Source of the DNA: Nitrospirota bacterium
GTDB taxonomy: Bacteria; Nitrospirota; Thermodesulfovibrionia; Thermodesulfovibrionales; UBA9159
Reading direction: 5' to 3'
Assembly (NCBI GenBank): GCA_021790195.1
Contig: JAJYIF010000003.1
Location: 78,838-142,837, forward strand
Length of the DNA stretch: 64,000 nucleotides
A model generated the notes under the pieces. It had not been told where the DNA came from. It did no database searches and saw only the letters and a program-made list of their open reading frames with translations. Of this stretch, positions 58,356 to 64,000 are shown piece by piece. Every line of letters starts with the position of its first letter. Position 1 is the first letter of the stretch. The translations under genes were made by a program, and so were the position numbers.

Positions 58356-59800
58356 AATTGTCTTCTCTTCCTCGCCAGAGCGGCCTTATATAGACCGTAA
58401 TATTTTCGGGCGGAGCTTCCCCACGAAAAATCTTTTTCCATTGCACGCCTGAGCAGACCGTTCCATCGAGCCGTATCCGTATATGCACACATGGCCAATC
58501 TCACGCATTCCCTCAGAGACCCTGCCCTATAGTCATCAAACAGGAAACCCGTTCCCAGGCCCTTCAACGGCTCATACTCCTCGACCGTGTCGGCAAGCCC
58601 TCCGGTCCTTCGCGCCACGGGCAGCCCCCCGTATCTCATCGCCGCGAGCTGACCAAGGCCGCAGGGCTCGTATATCGAGGGCATAAGGAACATATCGCTT
58701 CCCGCATAAATGCGGTGGGCAAAAGACTCATCGTATCCCACCTTCAGAAAGATCCTGCCCTTATGCCTTCCGGCAGCGGCTGTGACGCTTTTATGTATCT
58801 CCTCTTCTCCCCTGCCCAGGATAATGATCTTTGCGCCCATAGAGACTATGTCATCCGCCGCCTCAACAAGGATATCGAGCCCTTTTTGAGCGGAAAGTCT
58901 TCCAACAAGAGCCATCACCGGCGCTTTTCTGTCATTCCCGCTGAAGGAACATTCCTTCAGAAGCGCCCTCTTGCAGGAAGCTTTTCCGGACAGGTCCGAG
59001 GGACTATAGACGGAATCAATGAGACTGTCTCTTCCCGGGTCCCACTCTTCGTAATCGATGCCGTTGAGCACGCCGTGGAGATCTGAAGCCCGCTTCATCA
59101 AAACCCCTTCCAACCCGCTCCCGAATTCCGCAGTAAGGATCTCCCTGGCGTAAGTCTCACTGACCGTAGTGATGATCTCGGCTCCGATGAGACCCGCCTT
59201 GAGGAAATTGACTTTACCGTAAAATTCCGGTCCCTCAGGGTTGAACAGCTCGGGCGGCAGACCGGTAAGAGCATAATCCCGGGCCTCGAATAACCCCTGA
59301 TAACCGAGATTGTGGACGGTCATCAGAGTCACAGTGCCACGGAAGAAATCGGAACTATATATCGTCTTCAGATACAGCGGCAGAAGCCCGGTCTGCCAAT
59401 CGTTGCAGTGTATGACGTCCGGCCTCAGGCCGAGCGCCTTGCACGCCTCGAGCACCGCCCGGTCGAAAAATATGAACCTCGACGAGTTATCGGCATAGTC
59501 CCCCTCCGGAGTTCCGTAGAGTTCGGACCTTCCAAAGAACTCATCACACTCCACAAAAAAAGCGACCCCCTCGTGTGAAAAAATCCTGCCGGAAATCCTG
59601 CGGCCCCCGATCGGAACGGTTACCTTCCGGCCCGTGTCCTCAAGCGAAAAGCGCTCCTTTATCCCGCGGTAGAGAGGAAGAAAGAGATAGGCTTCCCTGC
59701 CCGCCTTTCTGTGCTCCTTCAAGAGGGCACCCACAACGTCCGCAAGACCGCCGGTCTTGGCATAAGGCACTGCCTCCGAGGCTGCGATAAGCACCTTCAT
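58352..59800 (-). CDS. glgA: Glycogen (starch) synthase, ADP-glucose type
   Basis: 482 residues, GT5 family. The ADP-glucose-binding KTGGL motif is in AVPYAKTGGLADVVGAL (about 9-25). Also seen are VIHCNDWQTGLLPLYLK (in part, about 118-132), TVHNLGYQGLF, and the C-terminal MPSIYEPCGLGQLAAMRYGGLPVARRTGGL region in short blocks. Start ATG 59800 gives MKVLIAASEAVPYAKTGG; the open frame before it is encoded by an intergenic repeat. It overlaps the kinase gene by 4 bp at its end. It pairs with galT upstream for sugar-nucleotide and storage metabolism. Confidence 0.96.
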   Translation of the reverse strand: MKVLIAASEAVPYAKTGGLADVVGALLKEHRKAGREAYLFLPLYRGIKERFSLEDTGRKVTVPIGGRRISGRIFSHEGVAFFVECDEFFGRSELYGTPEGDYADNSSRFIFFDRAVLEACKALGLRPDVIHCNDWQTGLLPLYLKTIYSSDFFRGTVTLMTVHNLGYQGLFEARDYALTGLPPELFNPEGPEFYGKVNFLKAGLIGAEIITTVSETYAREILTAEFGSGLEGVLMKRASDLHGVLNGIDYEEWDPGRDSLIDSVYSPSDLSGKASCKRALLKECSFSGNDRKAPVMALVGRLSAQKGLDILVEAADDIVSMGAKIIILGRGEEEIHKSVTAAAGRHKGRIFLKVGYDESFAHRIYAGSDMFLMPSIYEPCGLGQLAAMRYGGLPVARRTGGLADTVEEYEPLKGLGTGFLFDDYRAGSLRECVRLAMCAYTDTARWNGLLRRAMEKDFSWGSSARKYYGLYKAALARKRRQL

Positions 59801-59818
59801 CTTCAAATACCCCCGCAG

Positions 59819-59915
59819 CCTGCACACGATGCATGACGTGCAATACGGGATGCACGATGCATGATACACGATTCATAACGCACGGATGTTCCTTTCATCC
59901 TGTATCCCGTATCGC
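59819..59915. repeat. Palindrome-rich repeat between galT and glgA
   Basis: Repeated, partly palindromic words CGATGCATG, GGGATGCACGATGCATGATACACGA (split) and CCTGTATCCCGTATCGCGCATCC. A weaker relative lies at 17590-17625 (CACGATACAAGATGATACAGG). It lies in the 126-base gap before glgA and contributes a spurious N-terminal frame to glgA. Confidence 0.5.
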
Positions 59916-59926
59916 GCATCCTTACT

Positions 59927-60925
59927 TTATATCTTCGCCTCTCTCATGAACCTCGCGGCCTCCTCCGGGAGTGTCGGGTTGATGTAAAACCCCGATCCCC
60001 ATTCGAAGCCAGCTATGTTCGTAAGCTTTGGCATTATCTCTATGTGCCAGTGATAATACTCATTTATCTCCTCTGTGAAGGGAGACGTGTGAATAATGAA
60101 ATTATACGGCGGAGTATCGAGGATCCTGTCCATCTGTCTCAATACCCGCTGGAGGGCCTCGGCGAGGGAAGAAAAACTCTTGTTGGGCGGATAGAACGCC
60201 GACTCATGCTTCTTCGGCAGCAGCCAAGTCTCGAACGGCGCCCTGGGCGCAAAAGGCGCAATAGCTATGTAGCCGGAATTCTCATATATTACCCTTTTGC
60301 CGGACTCCATCTCCTGATTTATCACGTCACAGAAGATGCACCTCTCCTTGAACTCGAAATAGCGTCTAGAGGAATCCACTTCCTCCCTGACAAGCTTGGG
60401 GACGATGGGCAGCGCGATAAGCTGTGAATGCGAGTGCTCCAGCGACGCCCCTGCGGACTCCCCCTCGTTCTTGAATATGACCACGTATTTGAACCTCACG
60501 TCTTTCTTGAGGTCAGAGAGCCTGAGATGATATGCCCAAAGCACGTCCTCAACCGCCTTAAGCGACATGGATGACAAAGAGAGCCTGTGGTCCGGAGTCT
60601 CCACGATGACCTCGTGAGCCCCGACGCCGTTCATCTTGTCGAACATCCCCTCTCCCGACCTGTTGAGGTCTCCGTATATCTGAAGGGCCGGAAACTTGTT
60701 GGACATCACGCGCAGGGTCCATCCTGAGGTATTCGGTTGCATAGAGGAAGGCCTGAACGCCATAATCTCCTGCGGAGTGGTGCGCTCATTTCCCGGACAG
60801 AACGGGCAGAATCCCCCCTTCTTTCTCTGCACAGGAGGCGATATGAAATCCGTGGGTCTCTTGCCCCTCTCCACAGCAATGATGACCCAGCCTCCAGAAA
60901 TAGGGTCCTTTCTCAGTTCCGGCAT
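59927..60925 (-). CDS. galT: Galactose-1-phosphate uridylyltransferase
   Basis: 332 residues. N-terminal LRKDPISGGWVIIAVERGKRP is typical of GalT. Zinc ligands are present in CPFCPGNERTTP (about 40-51), with later His residues. EHSHSQLIALPIVP (about 163-176) and HWHIEIMPKL (about 293-302) supply the active-site HXH. It transfers UMP between UDP-glucose and galactose-1-P, or the ADP/GDP variant seen in some bacteria. AGGAGG ribosome site. It heads the run toward glgA and the sensor kinase. Confidence 0.94.
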   Translation of the reverse strand: MPELRKDPISGGWVIIAVERGKRPTDFISPPVQRKKGGFCPFCPGNERTTPQEIMAFRPSSMQPNTSGWTLRVMSNKFPALQIYGDLNRSGEGMFDKMNGVGAHEVIVETPDHRLSLSSMSLKAVEDVLWAYHLRLSDLKKDVRFKYVVIFKNEGESAGASLEHSHSQLIALPIVPKLVREEVDSSRRYFEFKERCIFCDVINQEMESGKRVIYENSGYIAIAPFAPRAPFETWLLPKKHESAFYPPNKSFSSLAEALQRVLRQMDRILDTPPYNFIIHTSPFTEEINEYYHWHIEIMPKLTNIAGFEWGSGFYINPTLPEEAARFMREAKI

Positions 60926-61086
60926 AAATCCTCCTGTTTCATGAGCGCTAATTCGTTGTGCAAGGGGTCACAACCCCCTTATGCGTTTCCCTGCAAGACG
61001 GGGTTCAAGGAAGCTCGCTCCACGGCTCAGAAAAAAGTCTCTTCAACCTTAATCTGTTAAATTTTAAGTATTATATCACAATAAGC

Positions 61087-61092
61087 TATAAT
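61087..61092 (+). promoter_or_regulatory. -10 box of the metallo-beta-lactamase gene
   Basis: Perfect TATAAT, with TTTAAG at 61063-61068 as a weak -35 (spacer 18). The start codon lies 15 bases on without a ribosome site, so the leader is short. The rest of 60926-61107 has an AAGGGG/CCCCTT hairpin near 60960 and no gene. Confidence 0.45.
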
Positions 61093-61107
61093 CTCTTAGT
61101 GCCCTGT

Positions 61108-62076
61108 ATGAAGCCTACTTTTCATCATAAACCGGTAAACAACGAGTTTGAAGACCCCTCTCTTTTTGTCCGCATGGTCCGCGAAAGAAGGGCATTTCTC
61201 TTCGACTCCGGACGCATAGACCGCCTGGAGACCGGGGACCTTCTCAAGATAACGGACGTGTTTGTGACCCATACGCACATAGACCACTTTATAGGCTTCG
61301 ATACTCTTCTCAGGACGTTCCTGCGAAGGGCGGCTCCTCTGAGGGTCTACGGCCCGGAGAACATCGCTGACTGCGTCGAAGGGAAACTTAAGGGATATAC
61401 CTGGAACCTCATCCATGAATACCCGATAAGAATAGAAGTCTTCGGTCTGACTCCACGAGAGGTCAGACACGCCAGCTTCTACGCCGAAAACGGTTTCGGA
61501 AGGATCGACAGGGACTCCCGGCCGTTCGACGGAATTGCCTTGAGAGAAACGCCGTATACTGTCAGGGCCGCGGTCCTTTCCCACGGGATACCATGTCTCG
61601 GTTTTTCATTGGAAGAGGATTTTCACATCAATATCGACAAGGCGGCCCTGAACGATATGGGCCTGCCTGTCGGTCCGTGGCTCGGCGTTCTTAAAAAGAT
61701 GGTCCGGGGCAGCGCAGCCCCGGATTCGACCCTGCGGGTCGATGGAAGAAACTTCCTATTCTCGGAGCTTTCTTCCCTGGCGCGAATTTCCTCCGGGCAG
61801 AAGGTCTCATACATAACCGACGTATCTCCGGAAGAGGCAAACATCGAAAAGATAGTAGGTCTCGTAACCGATTCAGATACACTCTACTGCGAGGCCTATT
61901 TCCTTCACGAAGACATGGAAAGGGCCGTGGAGAGGCATCATCTCACGGCAAAGATCGCCGGAGAAATTGCAAGGAAGGCCGGGGTCAGGAATCTGTCGCT
62001 CATTCACTTTTCGCCAAAATACATGGACCGCGTGGAGGAAATAAAAGCTGAGGCCATGAGAGAATATACGGGGTGA
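61108..62076 (+). CDS. Metallo-beta-lactamase-fold hydrolase (RNase Z-like)
   Basis: 322 residues. The zinc motif THTHIDHFIG is at about residues 49-58, with later His residues in LSHGIP, Asp in SYITDVSPEE (about 232-241), and LIHFSPKYMD with the last His near 300. The order and the THTHIDH form resemble the RNase Z/ElaC branch, but the flexible arm of true RNase Z is not clear. It may be a tRNA 3'-processing or other phosphodiesterase-type hydrolase. ATG 61108 was chosen because a TATAAT promoter lies 15 bases ahead; upstream frame has no family match. Confidence 0.85.
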   Translation: MKPTFHHKPVNNEFEDPSLFVRMVRERRAFLFDSGRIDRLETGDLLKITDVFVTHTHIDHFIGFDTLLRTFLRRAAPLRVYGPENIADCVEGKLKGYTWNLIHEYPIRIEVFGLTPREVRHASFYAENGFGRIDRDSRPFDGIALRETPYTVRAAVLSHGIPCLGFSLEEDFHINIDKAALNDMGLPVGPWLGVLKKMVRGSAAPDSTLRVDGRNFLFSELSSLARISSGQKVSYITDVSPEEANIEKIVGLVTDSDTLYCEAYFLHEDMERAVERHHLTAKIAGEIARKAGVRNLSLIHFSPKYMDRVEEIKAEAMREYTG

Positions 62077-62088
62077 TAGGCGCGATTT

Positions 62089-62646
62089 TCAGTGTGGGTC
62101 AGGCGCGCTGTGAAGCTCGCCTTTTCCTTCTTGCCTGCCGTCTGCTTTGAATCCTTCGTGGAAAGTGACGACGCCTTGCGGAATATGCCCGTCGAAAGAC
62201 AGGGCGAAGAAGACCTCCTGCGGCACTCCTTCAAGCACAAGTCCCGGCATATTCTTGAACCCGAATTTCCTGTAGTACTCCGGATGTCCAACGAGACAAC
62301 ACCCTTGAGCATTCATATCCTTCAGCCGCGACAGCCCTTCCCGGATCAAGGCTTTGCCAATGCCCTGCCGTTGGTATGCCGGCAACACAGAGACAGGTCC
62401 AAGGCCGTACCAGCTCCGAGTTCCGTCCGAAATGCTCACGGGAGAAAAAGCAATATGACCTACTACATGGCCATCTATTACTGCGACGAGAGATACCGCG
62501 AGGGCCTTGGCAGCGCGCAGCGCCTCGATGATAAACTGCTCCGTGTGATTGCTGATCTCCAGGGTCTTGAACGCGGCTACAGTCCCTTCGCTTATCGCCC
62601 TCACATCGGCATCTGTCTCGCTCCTGATGGCGATCTTTGGATTCAT
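62089..62646 (-). CDS. GNAT-family N-acetyltransferase
   Basis: 185 residues. The acetyl-CoA loop is VLPAYQRQGIGKALIREGL (about 87-105), preceded by VVGHIAFSPVSI and followed by GCCLVGHPEYYRKFGFKNMPGL (in part). The YYRKFGF pattern matches the YhbS-like GNAT group. The substrate is unknown. Start ATG 62646 gives the family-like MNPKIAIRSETDAD; AGGAGG lies 12 bases ahead. It converges on the metallo-beta-lactamase gene. A large palindrome follows upstream of it. Confidence 0.9.
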   Translation of the reverse strand: MNPKIAIRSETDADVRAISEGTVAAFKTLEISNHTEQFIIEALRAAKALAVSLVAVIDGHVVGHIAFSPVSISDGTRSWYGLGPVSVLPAYQRQGIGKALIREGLSRLKDMNAQGCCLVGHPEYYRKFGFKNMPGLVLEGVPQEVFFALSFDGHIPQGVVTFHEGFKADGRQEGKGELHSAPDPH

Positions 62647-62675
62647 GTGCTTCGTGTTCCTCCTTCTTCCTACCA

Positions 62676-62708
62676 CTGCGGGAGCAAGTTTGCAACTTGG
62701 TCCCGCAG
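62676..62708. repeat. REP-like palindrome 1
   Basis: CTGCGGGA and TCCCGCAG arms with an inner CAAGTT-TGC-AACTTG, one mismatched base on each side. It has the size and shape of REP elements moved by REP-associated tyrosine transposases; no such transposase is in the window. Confidence 0.65.
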
Positions 62709-62732
62709 AGAGGGCCGTATGATCGGTGTTAT

Positions 62733-62763
62733 GGTAAGGGACGGTCAGCTACCGTCCCTTACC
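62733..62763. repeat. REP-like palindrome 2 (13-bp perfect stem)
   Basis: GGTAAGGGACGGT, a five-base loop, and ACCGTCCCTTACC. It overlaps the stop codon of the membrane protein gene at 62749-62751. It is 24 bases from palindrome 1, so both may form one bipartite element. It could act as a terminator for that gene even without a T tract. Confidence 0.7.
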
Positions 62764-63198
62764 CGATTGTGCATTCTTTATATGGTCTTTCTGGTAGCAG
62801 TGCTCTAAGTCTTTTGTTCTATGTCTACGTATAAAGCTTTTTATGATCGATAACCACAGCAGAAATACACCCCAGATTGCAAGCGCCATGAAACCACCCC
62901 GATATAGATCATCCCAATAAGCTGCGCCAGCAAAGAAAACCAAAGGCGCGCCACCGACAAACGCGCCAAACCAGGGACTGACTTTAATATCGCCTTTATA
63001 AAACCTGCGCCCGCCAGAGACATAGGCGAGCATTATAAAGGTAAATGTAAGAATTACGATTCCCGCCGATTTCAGAAGAATTTGCACGAAGGGTTCTCTG
63101 TGATCCAGATCTGTTAGGAAGACATGACCGGCGATTCCGCAGCCAACGAGAAATGCGAACAGCATTACGTAAACATCTTTTGTTTTAAATATTTTCAT
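62749..63198 (-). CDS. Hypothetical small integral membrane protein
   Basis: 149 residues with about four hydrophobic segments: VYVMLFAFLVGCGIAGHVFL (about 9-28), AGIVILTFTFIMLAYVSG (about 45-62), PWFGAFVGGAPLVFFAGAAYW (in part, about 74-94) and GGFMALAIWGVFLLWLSIIKSF (in part, about 101-122). A basic, soluble tail follows (RRHRTKDLEHCYQKDHIKN). No family recognised. The stop codon lies in REP-like palindrome 2. Composition is more AT-rich than the left part of the window. Confidence 0.65.
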   Translation of the reverse strand: MKIFKTKDVYVMLFAFLVGCGIAGHVFLTDLDHREPFVQILLKSAGIVILTFTFIMLAYVSGGRRFYKGDIKVSPWFGAFVGGAPLVFFAGAAYWDDLYRGGFMALAIWGVFLLWLSIIKSFIRRHRTKDLEHCYQKDHIKNAQSGKGR

Positions 63199-63289
63199 TT
63201 ATTATGCACAACGACAGCCATGAGCCGCTGGGGAAATATGATAAATTGGAAGAACCGACAGTTTATCCCCGCTCGGTTCGATGCCCGTG

Positions 63290-63889
63290 TTATAGCTTGT
63301 TGTCATTTACTCTTTTCAAGTCCTCTAATAATTGAATAGTGTCATCAGTAGCCGACAGATTGAAGGCGTGTCTGCTTTTGGCAAATAGATGTGTAATTTT
63401 ATTTACCAAGACTTTAGAATCATCAATGAGCTTTTTGAGTTCATTTGGTGTAATAGCCGCCTGTTTCCAGATGTCATTATCATTGAGCTGATTTGATTTG
63501 TGGCCGAACATGTCATTTCTCAGTGTCTTCACTTTCAGCCAGTACGGCCTGATGCGGGCAATGTCAGTTTCAATTTCTTTAATTTCAGCATGTGAAAGGA
63601 CGTTGTGCTGCTTGAAAAGTCTAATGAGCTGGGGGATATTCAGTGAGTCTTTTCGCGTCTCGTAGAGACGATAGAGAGCTATTATCAGCGCAACAAAATG
63701 AGCATGCAAAGACGTCTGAAAGAAAAGCGGGTAGTTATTGAGGATGTTTAAATATTTTCGTCGATTATTCTTTTCCTTGTAGACCCACCATATATCATAG
63801 TTAAGCTCAGCAACTACAATTGCGTGTTGGAACTCTGCAACATGGCTATTGATTTCATCAGTCGTAGTAATATTTACTAAGGAGGTCAT
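63290..63889 (-). CDS. HEPN-like (AbiU2-type) protein
   Basis: 199 residues from ATG 63889; the frame is open a further 25 codons upstream, but that part has no family-like residues. The protein is helical and has the HEPN RNase signature RNDMFGH (R-x5-H, about residues 147-153) in KTLRNDMFGHKSN. Polar Lys/Asn-rich regions with AT-rich codons set it apart from its neighbours. The general shape (FQTSLHAHFVALIIALYRLYE, then the RNDMFGH loop) resembles AbiU2/HEPN proteins of phage-defence or toxin systems. No antitoxin-like partner is visible in the remaining bases, and the upstream context is cut by the window end. Function is inferred only from the motif. Confidence 0.6.
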   Translation of the reverse strand: MTSLVNITTTDEINSHVAEFQHAIVVAELNYDIWWVYKEKNNRRKYLNILNNYPLFFQTSLHAHFVALIIALYRLYETRKDSLNIPQLIRLFKQHNVLSHAEIKEIETDIARIRPYWLKVKTLRNDMFGHKSNQLNDNDIWKQAAITPNELKKLIDDSKVLVNKITHLFAKSRHAFNLSATDDTIQLLEDLKRVNDNKL

Positions 63890-64000
63890 AAGTAAAGCCC
63901 CGTAATTAGGCCGCATACCTGAGATTGGGCTCACGGAAGAACCCGCATATTTTTTCCGGATCACGTTGGAGAGACTTCAGGTAATATCTCACCTTCTCTT

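Noticed and set aside
59801..59869. N-terminal 23-residue Cys-containing extension of glgA
   Set aside because: Encoded by an intergenic palindromic repeat; the family begins at MKVLIAASE and has its own ribosome site region.
1..64000. tRNA, rRNA, CRISPR arrays, complete transposases, prophage genes
   Set aside because: I looked for cloverleaf, regularly spaced repeats and transposase/integrase motifs in gaps between genes and found none that I can support.

Overview
The window is a 64 kb piece of chromosome from a Gram-negative, diderm bacterium. The evidence is an LPS transport operon (lptC-lptA-lptB), an outer-membrane beta-barrel and Wza-type export genes, and a sigma-54 gene. GC content is moderate (roughly 52 percent by eye). 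The mix of a pyruvate phosphate dikinase, a DUF116 protein after fmt, a PDZ/radical-SAM DUF512 protein and an XrtA-style exopolysaccharide locus would fit Nitrospirota or a neighbouring deltaproteobacterial-type lineage. That placement is inference, because there is no rRNA in the window. I saw no tRNA, rRNA, CRISPR array, complete insertion sequence or prophage.

Layout. 1-1648: two dipeptide/oligopeptide ABC permease genes on the minus strand, the first cut by the window edge. 1794-3940: accessory stretch with a methyltransferase, a papain-like peptidase between two imperfect repeats, and a tiny membrane protein. 4080-13641: housekeeping genes (purC; def-fmt-DUF116-rsmB-PASTA-rpe-TPR; pgsA-DUF512-aroE). 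13795-19741: lptC-lptA-lptB-rpoN-hpf, then rapZ and a cysteine desulfurase; ptsN, usual in this neighbourhood, is absent. 19777-26408: rpsO-pnp-M16 peptidase and ppdK, all minus strand.

26475-38620 is the most unusual region. It is a 12 kb minus-strand array that reads, in transcription order: a 58-residue Cys-containing peptide; a 2,882-residue secreted protein with about nine DUF11 repeats and a C-terminal gingipain-type C25 peptidase; a PqqD-like protein; a radical SAM/SPASM enzyme; a second, nearly identical 59-residue peptide; an HPr-kinase-like ATPase; and an S26-type signal peptidase. The two small peptide genes fall below usual gene-calling length. Their DNA differs at 15 sites in 54 aligned codons, 13 of them synonymous, and the C-terminal 39 residues are identical. 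That is strong evidence for two translated, conserved peptides. I propose that this is a ribosomally made, radical-SAM-modified peptide (RiPP) system with a possible kinase tailoring step and its own large surface peptidase.

38708-47707: a sulfatase-modifying-factor-fold lipoprotein, then an exopolysaccharide export and polymerisation block on the minus strand (Wzy/ligase with TPRs, Wzc-like tyrosine kinase, SLBB Wza-like protein, beta-barrel protein, unknown exported protein). 47804-50425: panB, scpB and a LysM/NlpC-P60 wall hydrolase. 50434-60925: a minus-strand run of moeA fused to a substrate-binding domain, an unknown gene, an RlmD-type methyltransferase, a receiver, a large hybrid PAS/GAF histidine kinase, glycogen synthase and galT, mostly with 4-bp overlaps. 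61108-64000: a metallo-beta-lactamase-fold protein, a GNAT acetyltransferase, REP-like palindromes, a small membrane protein and an AT-rich gene with a HEPN-like RNase motif.

A recurring regulatory feature is a -10 box sitting 5 to 13 bases in front of a start codon (def, lptC, scpB, the 38970 lipoprotein). This predicts leaderless or nearly leaderless mRNAs. Several imperfect intergenic repeat families are also present.
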